In this document: in pieces, positions 1 through 12,400 of the stretch
How positions within the stretch are numbered: the stretch's first letter is position 1
Layout of the letters: every line of letters starts with the position of its first letter
DNA from: Timema cristinae
Lineage: Eukaryota; Arthropoda; Insecta; Phasmatodea; Timematidae
Reading direction: 5' to 3'
Length of the DNA stretch: 64,000 bases
Assembly (NCBI GenBank): GCA_039000515.1
Contig: JBCFYV010000925.1
Location: 62,001-126,000 of the forward strand
Position numbers and translations under genes: made by a program
The notes under the pieces: generated by a model
What the model saw: only the letters and a program-made list of their open reading frames with translations
Databases searched by the model: none
Told to the model about the DNA's origin: nothing

Positions 1-451
1 CCCTTCTTCGTTAGACTGGACTGCAAATAACTAGGGTATCATTGTTCGAAATCCCGATGAGTGTACTGAGAGTGTTTTTTCCTAACATGCTTATAATTCT
101 CCTTCATCGCAAATACGGGGCACATTCCCAAACGTTTATACCTTCCTCATTCTTTATCCTTAGGAGTAAATACGCGATAGCTGTAGTGAGAAGTAAGACA
201 TAGCACAAAAAATATATCAGTAATTAAAATTAAATACTTAAGTTGTAAAGGTTGCATTTATTTTTACATGTTGTCAAATTAATAATAAACAAAGTACATA
301 AGTGATATAATACTTTATTAACTAAAATAAAAAGTTAAAAAGCATGGAACGTACAATGGAAAAGAGTTTCCTAAGTATATATTTGGTATCGGTAAAACCC
401 CCTTATTTTAAAACACTGGAATGATTATTATCAACATTATCTTATACTAAT

Positions 452-690
452 GCCCACCTTGGTGGCATAGTTAGCTAACGCACTAGTTTCATGTTGAGCT
501 AGACTGCCGAGGACGGGAGAGACCTAGGTTAGAATCTCGCTCAGTATGAACTGGGGTCGTTTTCCCCTAAATTGTTTTCCACTCTCCCTCCGCGAAAATG
601 TGGGTTCACGTCCTCTATATCTAACCTTCTCAAATCCTAACCCACAAGCGTATAACTCGAAAGGGTACTAAGTTTCAGTATTATTTTATA
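452..690 (+). mobile_element. tRNA-derived SINE, family 1
   Basis: The head looks like a tRNA gene promoter. An A-box-like stretch lies near 462-480 and a B-box-like GGTTAGAATC at 527-536. The body (CCACTCTCCCTCC, then GTGGGTTCAC) and the tail with GCGTATAACTCGAAAGGGTA match the reversed copy at 12971-13240. The tail ends in a TA-rich stretch. This is a non-autonomous element that would be moved by a LINE. Substitutions in the B box suggest an old copy. The boundaries are approximate because I could not define a target duplication. Confidence 0.7.
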
Positions 691-1984
691 TTAATGTGCA
701 ATGAAAGTTAACAAATCGGTTTTTTAAATCAGTTTATAATAAAATACAAGTCTGAAAATGAAGCTTATCTCCCTAAACGCGCGTTAGGATTGCACACAAA
801 AAAGCTCATAATGTTTTGTCCAATTACAATTGTCCAACACCTTCTCGTGTCTGTATGGAAAATTAAAATATCTCTGATTATTTTAGTTAAAGAGGAATAG
901 AAATAAATATTTAAAAAAATTAAACTGAAAACTCTCTCAGTATAAGATTATTTCACTATACTATAACAATATTTCATACAATTAATAATTGCAGTTTTTA
1001 TTAAAAAAAAAATATTTATCTCACCATAAAAGCGTTTAGTAAAGTGAGATAAAATTGTTGACAATACAAAGTATTATGAAAAAAATACTCTTAATTTTAA
1101 CCCAATCACAACTATAGTTATTAAGTGTTTGGTATAAAAATTATCTACTAAAGTAGAGAAAAAAAATCTGATTATTTAGTTTGGATATGTTTGAAACTAA
1201 AATTATAATCAATATCATTAAAAATCAATACAGTAATAAGATTTAACAGAAATTTGATTAAAATGTGTGTCAAAATAATTTGGAAATTGATATATTTCAT
1301 AATACTCTGGTCTCTTTTATTTCGTAATGTACTAAATCGAGCTTTGACGTATTTAGCTATAACATCCTTACTTTATTGGTCCAGCTGTCTAATTTTGAAA
1401 GTTACTTCGTGTACAATCCTAAGCTAACCATGGCAATCACAACTCAGTTATTGCAATTAATAAATAAAAATCTTAGGAGGAAAATATCTAGTTTATTATC
1501 TGAGTGCACAAACGAGCGCAATCGCAGGGCGGCCGTCGTACTCCAATGACAATGCAAACTTTACCTAAGCACGTTCATAAAACATGTTTGAAAAAAAGCA
1601 TCACATTCACCAACGAACATAAATTAAATAATAGACTATTTTACAGAAAAAATATTAATTATGAAGCATCATTACTATTCAAAGAGAATCAATGGTCACC
1701 AAGTTATGTCACTTGGATGTGTTTATTTTAATTGTTATGTCGCTCCTAGGTATGCGATAACAGCTATGTTATTTGTAAATCTAATGTATCCACTTTAAGA
1801 TAGGCTTTAGTTTGTGTGTTGATTTACTTTTAGTATAAACTTTTTTCCTCTGCCTTTACAAATTTAATGTTCCAAATGTCTTACTACAGCCCAATTTTTA
1901 TAAAAAGAGCATTTTAGAAAATAAATTTTTTGTGTGTTCAACATCAATCACATTTTCTATTTTGTTATTTTGGTTAGCTTTGTG
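691..1984. other. AT-rich stretch, nothing recognised
   Basis: I see only AT-rich sequence with short random open frames. There is no domain, repeat or RNA that I can support. Confidence 0.5.
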
Positions 1985-2085
1985 CCTTAGTATTCGTTCG
2001 AGTTATACGCTTATGTGCTACTAATTACGCTATGGTGTTAGGAGGAGGGAGGTTTAATGAGTATAATTGTACCCGCATTTGGAAC
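1985..2085 (-). mobile_element. SINE family 1, 3' fragment
   Basis: On the minus strand the tail GCGTATAACTCGAACGAATA and the preceding body (CCTCCCTCCTCC followed by the ACGCTATGG region) match the 3' half of the copies at 452-690 and 12971-13240. The tRNA-like head is missing, so this is a 5'-truncated copy. Confidence 0.5.
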
Positions 2086-2319
2086 ATATTGGGTTTTTAT
2101 AGCTTAGGAAATTTTTAGAGGCCCCTCCAATTTCCCAGCAGTAAATTTTTGAATTCCAAACTTTCTAACTTTTATGGTTATGTGTTTATCAAATGGGCAA
2201 ATTTAAATATTCTTTCATGCATAAAAGTATATTTTCTTTGGAAAGATGGCAATTTACTATCATTTACAAACCCCTCTGTCCCCCTCACCCTCCTTAGCTT
2301 CCACAATTATTCTAATTTG

Positions 2320-4300
2320 AAATTTTAAGACTTATTTGGTTATTTTATATGATATTTTCCATGGCTACCAAATGTCAACCTAACCACATCGTAAAGAATG
2401 TTATATTTTGGTTGTATACATTTTAAGCGCTACCATTTCTTGGGCTTCAATTTTGAAATTCCACTTGTTCAATAATGTACGAAACGCGAGAAAAATGCCA
2501 ATGTATTTGCAGTATTTTTCATCAATTTTTTTTGGGAAAAAATTATATATCGCTCCAGTAGAAAGATATAGTTTAATTTTCTTCATTTGGTGATGTAAAC
2601 AGTTGTTATAATATTGTCATGCGCATAGCGGCATTAGATAAGCTTTTTTTTTTTAATGAATAACGTGAACAATGTATCCCCGTCTAGCTACTCAAACCTG
2701 TTTTATTATTAAATTACATGGCGAAATTTCAAGCTTATTTCTTTACAAAAATTGTATTTATATAGCTTTGTAAATATTTTGAGGGGACCTTCACTCCCTA
2801 TTTTCCAAGCCTTCATTTTGAAAGGTAATAATTCAGCCCTTGGTAACTGTTTGAGTTGGTCTTTAAAGCCCACCTGACTTATGCCAATCATCTAACACTT
2901 ATAGAAGTAGTTTAGTATTTTATGTTTAAAAAAATTTGAGACCCTCTATATCACCAGCCTCCTTAGAAATAACTAATATTTAAAATGTATTTGTGGTTAT
3001 TTGAAGTTATCCCTCTACATCCCTGAAAAATTTAAATTTTCTACCTCCTACTAGTACACCCCTATCCCCCAACCTCCTCCATCCCTATTTCCCGTATTCT
3101 CATTTTGAAATTTAAAATGTTCAGACTTTATAGTTAATTTGGGTGGTCCCTATCTCTGCTTGACGAATTCCAGTTTTATATCACACATAAAAGTAGTTTA
3201 TCCATTTAAGACTTACTTGGTTATCTGAAGCCGTACGTACCTCTACCAGCATGCAAAAATTTAGACTTTCTACCATACTTAATCTTTCATAAACTCCCCC
3301 CTTTTTTATGAACTCTATGGACTCCTATTATAAACTTAAAAATTTTGGACTCTTATAGTTTTTGGAGTGGTATCTTTGACTATGTGGAGAATTTTAGTTT
3401 TATACCACACTGAGAAGAGGTTGTTTCTAATACTTTTTATAAGTATTAGAAGTCAACCCACTTTTCTAAACCCCTTTGAAAAATATTAAATTATAACATT
3501 CATTTGGATATCTGGAGTTTTATTTCTACCTGTCATTCAAATTTTAACTTCTAACCTCATCTCAAAAGCTATTTCTAGCTATAGCTTCCCCCTCCCCCAT
3601 TTTCCATAGCTAAAGTTAAAAAATTTCATATTTTTTTGTTTACTTAGTGGTCCGTATACCTAAGAATTTAAGTTTTCTACCACACAGAATGTAGTTGAAT
3701 TTATTAGTTTTTGTAAATGTTGAGCCTGCTCCCTTCCCCTACCACTTCTTCAACTTCCACTTTTAATTTCAAATATTAAGATTTATTTGGTTATTTTGAA
3801 AGTTCACTCTACCTACTTGCCAAATTTAAATATTCTATCACAGCTAAAAGTTGTTTTTATTTTTATAACCCCTCATCTACCCCCTCCCCCCACCCTCGAC
3901 TGCCGGGGTCTCATTTAAAATTAAAAATGTACAGACTTATAGTAATTTTACATGTCCCTTTAATTTACTTATACATTTCAATTTTCTGCCACACTGGGAA
4001 TTAGTTGTTTCTATAAGTTTTGTAAATATTTCAGCTCATTTTTATAACTATCATTTAGAAATTTCATTTTTAAGACTTATTTGGTTATTTGGAGTTGTCC
4101 TCCTAAACGACTATCAAATTTAGGTATTCTAGTACACATAAAAGGTTTTATTCTGTTTATATCCCCCTCCATATGTCCCAGGGTCGCACTTATTAAACAA
4201 AACTGTTCATACTTTTATAATTATTTGGAGTGGTCCCATATGTTGTCTGCACAATTTCAATATTCTATCATCCTGTAAAGTATTTATTTATATTAGTTTT
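2320..4300 (+). repeat. Ancient diverged tandem array, about 145 bp monomers in about 290 bp dimers
   Basis: Two alternating motifs recur. Type A (ACTTATTTGGTTAT..., then CTACC... and AAATTTAAATATTCTA) appears near 2328, 2985, 3208, 3498, 3780 and 4073. Type B (ACTTATAGTTAATTTGG-like, then TGGTCCC, then TTTTATACCACAC) appears near 3125, 3347, 3630, 3930 and 4210. Within the array the spacing of like units is mostly 280-300 bp. Divergence between units is high, so this is an old satellite-like array or a decayed tandem amplification. It contains no long open frame. Confidence 0.55.
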
Positions 4301-5414
4301 GGTAGTCTTGAACACACACTTTTTACCAACGCACCTCGGGAATCATCGTGTGGTTGCCGTACATAAATTAATTTCATATTAGTATTCTGCGACCCGATAA
4401 CCCTCCATATATCAAATTTCATCTTGATTGGAGGACATAGAATTTATTGCCCCTTGTTCCCTCTTTTACACCATTTAGGTGATTAAATTTGAAAAACACT
4501 AAAAAATATTTTCCCCATTTCTATACAGAAACATTAATTTTAAATTTCAAGGCTCTATGTCCACTAGTTCAAAAAATGCATGCTCAGTGATTTTGAAAAA
4601 CTTTTGAACGCCCTTTTTTATCTCTTAAAGGTGGTTGAATTTCACAAAATTCTGTCTTATCTCTGGTCTATAGCCAATAAGGAACCTTTACTAAAAGTTT
4701 CAAATGTCCATGTTTGAAACCATTAAGCTCTTCTAACAAAACCACAAACTCCCCCACCTAATTTATTGTCTCTACGGGCATAATTGGCCCTGTAGTTTGG
4801 AATTGAAAGCAATAATGTCTCATCCCAGTATATCCAGATTCATGTTAATATTATTAAATCAATATTTAGTTTAATATAAGAGCGAAAACATAATACATCC
4901 TTATATTTGTGCTTTATACTTCTAATATTTATATATATTTTTAAATAGCAGTTGAAATGGACTATTTGGCCGAAATTAACCTTAGATAAATGTTTTCAAT
5001 AGATGGTTCTTCTATGATATTAGTTTTGGTATCTACTAAGACGAAACTACAAACAGATTTATAAGTTGTATAATATTAACTTGTGTCCATATTATTAAGG
5101 CTAATAACTAGACCTACCTCAATAAATAAATGGTTTGGTGCACCAAATAGACTTTCTCTCTATTCTGTCTAAAAATGGAAACATTTACTTAAAACTTGTA
5201 ATATTTGTGAAACCAGATAATATACATTTTTACAGAAACATGATGGAAAAAATGGCCATCACATTCCACCAAGAGGCATAAATGAAAGAAACGTATGGTT
5301 CATTATCCAGATTTTACAGATTTTACATATTTTCATCAAAAAGACGAATTATAAACTCCCGTTTTCTGAGACCTAATTTTTTTTTTTTTAATATTTGCCA
5401 ATGGCTCGGAAACT
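4301..5414. other. AT-rich stretch, nothing recognised
   Basis: AT-rich DNA without a supportable gene. The short open frame at 5282-5506 has no recognisable motif and runs into the TIR element that follows. Confidence 0.5.
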
Positions 5415-5884
5415 GGGGACCTTTCAAGAATTACGTAAGGATTTTTTGGGTGGGAGTGATCAGTAATTTCTTAAGTTTTCGTGGGGGTGGGCAGATTCCA
5501 TTTTAACTAAGGATTTTATAAACGTTTATGGTTAGACCAAATCTAAAAAAAAAAAAAACACTTTTACAGATGTGCAGTCAAAAAGGTCGACAGATGGCGC
5601 TGAATCATTGCCTATAGACGTACACAGCTATACATAACTATAAACTGTCATTTATTTATGTTGTTTTAAACCTAATTTTACTGTGATAAATATTTTATAA
5701 TTTCCCATCACGAATCCTTTTGTATAAAATAATATAATTTACCAAATTGTAAGAAAATTACGTAAGATCAGTCAGGGGAGAGGAGGGAACGAGAAATCTT
5801 ACAATTCCTTAAGTAGGGAGATTTGGGAGTAAGAGGGGTCAAAGTAATGAAAAAATATCCTTACGTAATTTATGAACAGCCCCC
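5415..5884. mobile_element. Short TIR element (MITE-like), about 470 bp
   Basis: The left end (5415-5447, containing AATTACGTAAGGATTTTTT) is inverted at the right end (5850-5884, containing the same AATTACGTAAGGAT core on the minus strand). About 26 of 33 aligned positions match. The ends start with a run of G. The interior is non-coding, with G-rich blocks. No transposase is present, so the element is non-autonomous. I could not see a clear target duplication, so the superfamily is not assigned. Confidence 0.55.
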
Positions 5885-7049
5885 TATTGGTTTTATAAAA
5901 ATATATTTCAATTAAAGGTTTTTTTAATTTTAATTTTGTTACAATCTTACAATATTGATTTATTTCGTGTTTCAAATACTTGCAAATATATGATTAAAAT
6001 TGGCAATACTTACTTATGTAAATTACCCTTAAATTTATGTTTATGGGATGATTAACTTATGATAATAAACATTACCCATATACGAAATTTAATAAAAATC
6101 GTTACAGTGGATTTCGAGATAGCTTGTTTTCTCTCTTTTTTACCTTTACTAAACTACCCTCAATTATAGGGTAAGATATCTAACTCCCAAAACTCCTCGA
6201 GGGAACCTTATAAAACCATATATACTGAGTTTTAGCCTGATCAGTAAAATGATGTCGGCTTTAGTTCTGAATGTAGACATACAGGTAGACGGCATCGAAA
6301 ACCAACACCGTTTCGGGGGAGGGAGGGTTTACAATTATCAACATTTTGATCTTTCTTACGAGCAAAGTACTTTTCTTTTAAAGGTGTCGAGAGAAAGTAA
6401 AAAGTGTCTATTTACGTAAAGATGAGCACAAATCATAGTCTTATACGCTTCAATGGTGCAAACACATTTCTAGACATTCTTAAAACTACTTTCAAATAAA
6501 GGCTCAATGGCACTATGGAGTAAAATAATCACAATTTAAGATGCAAGAAGTAGTAAATATTACATTGGCAACTTAATGTAAGTTTTTGAGTTTATACAGT
6601 CATAATGTCCAATTATTTGGATATTGTATTTATTTTTAACCTATCAACTATAGTTTTATAGTTTTATGAAGACTGTTTAGTTAGAAACCGATGCATATTT
6701 GAGCTTTTACACACTTTAACAACTAAAGTGTTTTATTGAAACATATCTACTATCCAAGCCTACTATTTAAAAACCAAAGTTGTTAACCTAAAGCTTAAGC
6801 CGAACAGCTGGTTTTGTTTGTAAAACGATCACAATCATTCAATACTATTACTTATAAATTCTTACATTATTTCAACGTTTCAAAATGCAACACGCTACAA
6901 ATATTAATTTGGAGACCAGAGTCTAGATTCATAGAAATATGTCAAAACAGAGTTAATTTATTACATTTAATTGGGATCAAAATCAGCTTAAAGTCACAAG
7001 TACTCAACTCTCCAAATTTCACTCAATGAGATGAAATTATTGGTGTAAT
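5885..7049. other. AT-rich stretch, nothing recognised
   Basis: No domain, tandem repeat or RNA gene seen. The open frame at 6814-7029 has no recognisable motif. Confidence 0.5.
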
Positions 7050-7475
7050 ATGTTCCATAATTCCTGCGTCTGTTTCCCTAAACATTAAATATTCTCCTTT
7101 GCAGTCCACAACACGTGATTGTGGATTCTAACTTTAAGGAGGTGGCTTTATGCAAAATAGATTGTGCTTTTTGCATTGCCTCAGTTAATGAGGCTATATT
7201 ATCCTTATTTTCTTCAGTGCCTTTCCTAACATTATATGTACAATACCTTCTTTGTGTTGCACATAAGGAAATTGCTCAATAAATGTTGCTAGGAAATGTG
7301 TGTGAACATATCTGTAGGGGATTTGAGATTCCTTAAGTCATCATGCCCTTTATTGAGATATGCCCCATGAATAATTTAATAATAATGCCATGACTCCATG
7401 CTGGCATCACACTTTGTTAATGTTTTCATGCAGAGTTTACATGAAATTTCCGCTCTATCTTGTATGCAAGATAGC
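7050..7475 (-). pseudogene. Possible decayed coding remnant, family unknown
   Basis: Read on the minus strand, this less AT-rich stretch gives a long frame broken by only a few stops, with protein-like composition (for example CKLCMKTLTKCDASMESWHYY near 7385-7435, then NKGHDDLRNLKSPTD). The Cys and His spacing looks non-random, but I do not recognise a family. It could equally be a fragment of a repeat that happens to read open. No function is proposed. Confidence 0.25.
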
Positions 7476-8869
7476 CATCAAATTTAAAAGATCGAACGGT
7501 AAAACTAATAAGTATATAATCTTAATTTGTGATGATAAAAAACGTTAAAATTGTATGTGTATGGTTTCATATTCGTTAGCTCCTATTTAAAAACCATTCA
7601 TTTAATAACAAAATATGTTAAATAGTAAATCATTTTGAGATACCTATTTATTTTGTATCTCACGTATAAAAATAATATCTATGTAACCAACAATCGGTTT
7701 ACCCTGAAAGGTGACATCAATAAATTAATGGACTAGAATAGCCTATAGCCGTATTTTATTAGCCACAATGTTACATCATAGTTTATGATAATAAAAGGAA
7801 GATTGCACCTTGGAGCAAGATTTTTAGATTTTCAATTATCTTTTTAATTGTGATATTTTAAACAAATTTTTGAAGAAAATATTTTCTGTTTTAGAATTAC
7901 GTTTCAGAGATGCGGGTACCATGGGGGGAGGGATGTCTATATAATTCTTATGCCACAAGGGGTCACGGACAATGTCGTGCAGGATTGCTAGTAATTCATA
8001 AAAGAAAGCTTGCTAACTTTTAAGATAAGTACTCACACAAAATACAATAATTTAACTTTAGTATTTACTACGCAATTTTAAATAACAGAGACCCTTAAAA
8101 CTATTTAAAACCATCCCAATATTTTTGTTTTAACTTTAATTACTTAAGTGTGGGAATTTTAATTTACACCGGGAAATTACCAGTTTTTAAATTATTTCAA
8201 GTATACATTAATGATTTTAAATACATAGCATCAAATAGATATTATAGACCGGCATTGGTGGCCACGCGGTATGGTATCTAGCCTTCCTCTGTCAAATAGT
8301 CATGTTTTGATAGGGTCACAATTTGTGGGGTTCTATAGAAGATATCATACATTTAAAAATAATTTTATAATTAAAATTTAAACTATTTAATTAGTCAGAA
8401 CTTTCAGCCTCATTTTGTTGAAAACAATATTAGAAAATATCTAACCACTAGTTAAATAAATTGGTATTTCTAAACGTCTGCAATTCTTCTCAATGCTCCT
8501 TAATAAATAATTGCAGTTGACAGCCAGTCCCTTAGTTAAAAAAAAAGGTTCATTGTGTTTCAAGTTTTCTTTGTAATGTGCAGTCAGAGTAAACTTATTT
8601 GTGTGGCAGGATTAGGGTACTTATGACGAGGGGGTGGGGGGTTAGAGACTGAGGAGGGCGCTAACTGAAGCTTTCTCGGTGATGCCAGCCGACAGGAGCT
8701 CATATTTTGTATCTGCCTTCTAGTACATTCTAGTTTAAAGTGAGTCGTTTACAAAATGCTCACTTGATTGCGCTGTAGTCACTGGGGGTCGCACCTAGCG
8801 ATCCCAACGTTGAAGGAGTAAAGCCTCGAAAAGGAGTGCAACATTTTTAACCTAGGGGCTGTGTATCTG
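7476..8869. other. AT-rich stretch, one weak tRNA-SINE-like head
   Basis: Mostly AT-rich DNA. Near 8248-8345, GGCATTGGTGGCCACGCGGT followed by a CTAGCC block resembles a decayed tRNA-derived SINE head, but no B box is legible. A G-rich patch lies at 8625-8660. Nothing else is supportable. Confidence 0.35.
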
Positions 8870-10318
8870 TTATTTCTTTGTCTGTGATCTAGGGTCAAGA
8901 AGTGTTGCGTGAGCTGTAAGATCATTATCTTCGATGTCATTGAAGCGTTTGCTTAGCAAATCTGTCAACGTCCCTACAAACCGACCTATTTCTGGAGGTA
9001 GAGTTTTATCACTGGTGAAGTGAAGCATTTTATTGTTCATAGCCTTAACAAAAAGAATTACTTTTGATAAGGAAACAGTTTTTTCAGAACTAATTTCTTC
9101 GGTGACCTCTTGAAATACTTTAAGTACTTCCGCAGTTTTTTCGGCTAAAATCCACTCATAAGGCGATAATGTTGCCAAATCACATTGTAAAATGGCTAGT
9201 GTGGAAACCACTGCGTCTTTTACTTTGATTATTCTGTTGAGCATATCAAAGGTCGAGTTCCATCGCGTGACAACATCTTTTTTCAATTTAAGTGCTGGCA
9301 ATCCCATCTGCTCCTGCATAGAGTGCAATTTTGAAAGGGCATGGGAACTTCTCTTAAAATGTTCAACTATAGTTCTGATCTTTGTAACCACGTCATTTAA
9401 ATTATTTCGCAGTGATGCCTGCACAACAAGATTAACACAATGGGCAAAGCATGGCAAATGTCTCCAGCTACAAAGACGTATTGCAGCAGTGATGTTAGCA
9501 GCGTTGTCACTTATTACACAAACTACTTTCTTTTCAATGCCCCATTCTTTCACGGTATCTTTCAAATGATCAGAAAGATTTTCGGCAGTATGTCTATCAT
9601 GAAAAACAATACACCCTAATAATACTGAATGGAGCTCACAACAATCACTGTTTATGAAATGTGCTGTTACGGCAATAAAGCTTTCATTGTTGAATGAGGT
9701 CCACGAGTCTGTGGTAAGGCATACTTCTGAAACTTCCTTCAGATTCATTTTCGCTCTCTCTAAAGCTGACTGATACAATTGCGGGACCAAACTAGAAGAA
9801 ACCGCTTTACGAGATGGAAGGATATAACCTGGACAAAGCATGTTGATAAAAATGTTGAACTCTGGGTCCTCAACAATACTTAGTGGATGGTATTCTTTGA
9901 CTATCATTTTGATCAGCTGTTGATATAATAACTTTGATCGGTGAATTGGAATGGGTCTGTTGATACTAACATAGTCTAGTATATTAACCTGTTGCTGTTT
10001 TGAGGCCTGTTTTGACGTAGATGGTTGATTAATGTCTGAATTCACTTCTATATCTATTATATCTACATCATCGACAGTTTGCTCACTAGCTAAGTTTAAT
10101 GTAGATTGATCAATTGATGGTACTGACTTATGAGGAGACTCACTTCTAAAAATAGGGACAGTAGGGTGCATTGCTTTAAGGTGTCTCATTAAGTTACCAG
10201 TAGAACCACACGCTACACTGACGATTTGTGAACAATACCCACACTTTGCTTTTCTATCTTCTATTTCGGAAAAGTGATCCCAAAGTTTACTTTTTCTTCG
10301 TGGCATTTTATTGAACAA
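8870..10318 (-). pseudogene. hAT-superfamily transposase with BED finger, 3'-truncated
   Basis: The frame is open for 482 residues from the ATG at 10318. An N-terminal BED zinc finger holds C26, C29, H46 and H51. The RNase-H-like hAT core is clear: TTDSWTSF gives the first catalytic Asp (D204), VISDNAANI the second (D271), and CFAHCVNL (290-297) is the conserved hAT CxxH motif. The usual roughly 650-residue family continues with the catalytic Glu and a C-terminal dimerisation domain. Here the frame ends just after LLDPRS, so both are missing and the protein cannot be an active transposase. It resembles ZBED-type proteins of insects. The long open frame suggests a young copy or selection on the remaining part. 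The adjacent terminus at 10490-10680 fits the same element. Confidence 0.85.
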
Positions 10319-10489
10319 ATATATTTGTATTTAAATACACTTACACTACTGAATAAACTACGTAACTAATCAAAATAAATAATTAAACAATAATTTAATA
10401 AACTTTAAAAACTTCTCCCCCGAAGTTGATGCTTGATGCGAAGCGAATAACTAAGTTACGCGGTGCGTTTCTCCAATTGATACCGGTAA

Positions 10490-10680
10490 CTGACTGATTG
10501 AAAGCCGTAAGGTCGGTCGCAAACGAAGATCCACTAGCTGAATTTCGGTCGGTCGCGAACGATGAGCTGCAAAACAGTTATTCGTTCGCGAACGACTGAA
10601 CGATAAAAATGAACGGCTCATTTCACTGAACTGAATCACTCTGAGCCGTTCCCAACAGTAAGCCGTTCTGCCCATCTCTA
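10490..10680 (-). mobile_element. hAT-like terminus of the 8.9-10.7 kb element
   Basis: Read on the minus strand from 10680, the sequence begins TAGAGATGGGCAGAACGG, a typical hAT-like end. It is followed by a subterminal region rich in GAACGGCTC, GTTCGCGAACG palindromes and GGTCGGTCGC repeats, the usual arrangement for transposase binding sites. The opposite terminus was not found near 8.6-8.9 kb, which matches the 3' truncation of the transposase. The frames reading across this stretch are not genes. Confidence 0.6.
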
Positions 10681-10936
10681 CAGTGGCGCGTCTGACGCTT
10701 TCCCTCCACATAGGGTCAAACACAGACGCTAGACTGAATGTTCTGATTGGCCAGGAGTCCACGCCAAAACCTCCCCCTACCCTGAAAGACCACACGTGCA
10801 TCTCCCAGCTTCCGGGTTCAGTTATTAATACATTGCACGATGATCAAAATGAAAAATTAAATTGTGAAAATGTGGTACTTGTGCAAAGTTAAAGAAACTA
10901 CGATATTTAGAAAACATAACTTCAATTTAAAATCCC

Positions 10937-11281
10937 CAAACTTAAGGTGCCACTGTTTCTATATTTGATATTGCGGCACGGGCACTCTTGGTGGTGAAGG
11001 TAGTACTAGGTACCTACAATAACCCTACATAGTCGTGGAACCTGGATCCTCTGGAAATTTGGAAATATTTGACTTCAACACCAAGTGTGCTCGTGCCGCA
11101 ATCTCAAATATAAAAACTGTGGCACCTTAAACTTGGCAATTTTATGTGGCTAGTTGCAGGTCTGAAGTAAGTTCAAAGTCAAATATCTCAAAATTTCCAG
11201 AGGATCCAGGTTCCACTACTATGTAGGATTATTGTAGATACCTAGTACTACAATCACCACCAAGTGTGCTTGTGTCGCAAT
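10937..11281. repeat. Nested inverted repeat (palindromic element)
   Basis: The left arm at about 10937-11077 is inverted twice. Its outer 55 bp reappear reversed at 11081-11136, and its inner part (10971-11077, holding TAGTACTAGGTA and GGATCCTCTGG) reappears reversed at 11175-11281. Identity is high by eye. The result is a hairpin-forming block of three related arms without coding capacity. It could be a rearranged MITE or a foldback element. Confidence 0.65.
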
Positions 11282-11337
11282 TGGCCACTTGGAACCGATT
11301 TTAATTTGAGATTATGTTTTCAATTTAATTTTATTTT

Positions 11338-11392
11338 CTAATGTCTAATGTCTAATGTCTAATGTCTAATGTCTTAAGTCTTATGTCTTATG
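11338..11392 (+). repeat. TAATGTC-type 7 bp microsatellite
   Basis: At least five consecutive TAATGTC-like heptamers pass into TTATGTC variants. It directly precedes the CGATA-rich block. Confidence 0.8.
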
Positions 11393-11397
11393 GTAAA

Positions 11398-12400
11398 TAA
11401 TCGATAGACGATAGTTTATAATTTATTGTCTATAGTTGATTGTCGATAATCGATTGTCGATAGTCAATACTCGATGGTCAATAATCGATAGACGTTTTCG
11501 AATGTCAATTATCTATAGTCGATTTTCGATATTCGATTGTCGATAGTCAATAGTGAATTTTCGATAGTCAATATTCGATAGACGATGGTCGATAATCGAT
11601 TTAAGATAGTCGAAAGTCAGTAGTCGATAGACGATGGTCGAAAATCGATGGTCGAAAATCGATAGACGATGGTCGATAATCGATTTACGAAAGTCGATGG
11701 TCAATAGACGATGGTCGAAAATCGATAGACAATGGTCGATAATCGATAGATGATAGTCGAAAGTCAATGGTCGATGGTCAATAATCGATAGACGATAATC
11801 GATAAGCTATTTTGATAATTGATAATCTATTGACCATAATCGATTGTCCATTTTCGATTATCGATTGTCAATAGTCGATTGTTGATTTTAGATAGTCAAT
11901 ATTCTTTAGACGATTGCCGATAACGATAGTCGATTATAGATAATCGATATTCTTTAGTCGATTTGCGATAACAGTCGATTATAGATAATCGATTGTCTAT
12001 TACCGTTAGTCGATTTTCTATTGTCGATTATCCATAGTTGATAGTCAATTTTCAATTTTCAATTGTAGATTATTGATAGTCGATTGTCAATAGTCAATAG
12101 CTATTTTCGATAGTCGTTATTCGAAAGTTGATTTTCGATAGTCGATATATTAAGTCGATAGTTGAATGTCAATAGTCGATGGTAAATAATCGATAGATGA
12201 TAGTCGATAATCGATTGTTGATAGTCAATTGTTGATTGTCGAAAGTCAATAGTCGATGGTCGATAATCGATGGTCGAAAGTCAATAATCGACGGTCAATA
12301 ATCTATAGACGATAATCTATTTGCGATAATTGATAATCGATTGGCAATTTTCGATATTCGATAATTGATTGTCGAAAGTCAATAGTCGATAATCGATAGG
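11398..12400. repeat. CGATA/ATCGAT-rich low-complexity array, about 1 kb
   Basis: The block consists almost entirely of 7-8 bp words such as ATCGATA, GTCGATA, GTCAATA and GACGATGG on both strands. The core ATCGAT is self-complementary. No fixed longer period is evident. An 84-codon minus-strand frame (11513-11767) reads as short repeats of I/F-D-H-R-L-S and is a by-product of the repeat. CGATA is the core word bound by insect DREF and BEAF-type proteins, but a role here is speculation. Confidence 0.8.

Noticed and set aside
9192..9569. 125-codon plus-strand open frame
   Set aside because: It is a shadow of the hAT transposase on the minus strand.
10451..10892. Open frames of 116 and 69 codons on opposite strands
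   Set aside because: They lie across the hAT terminus with its repeats and have no recognisable protein motif.
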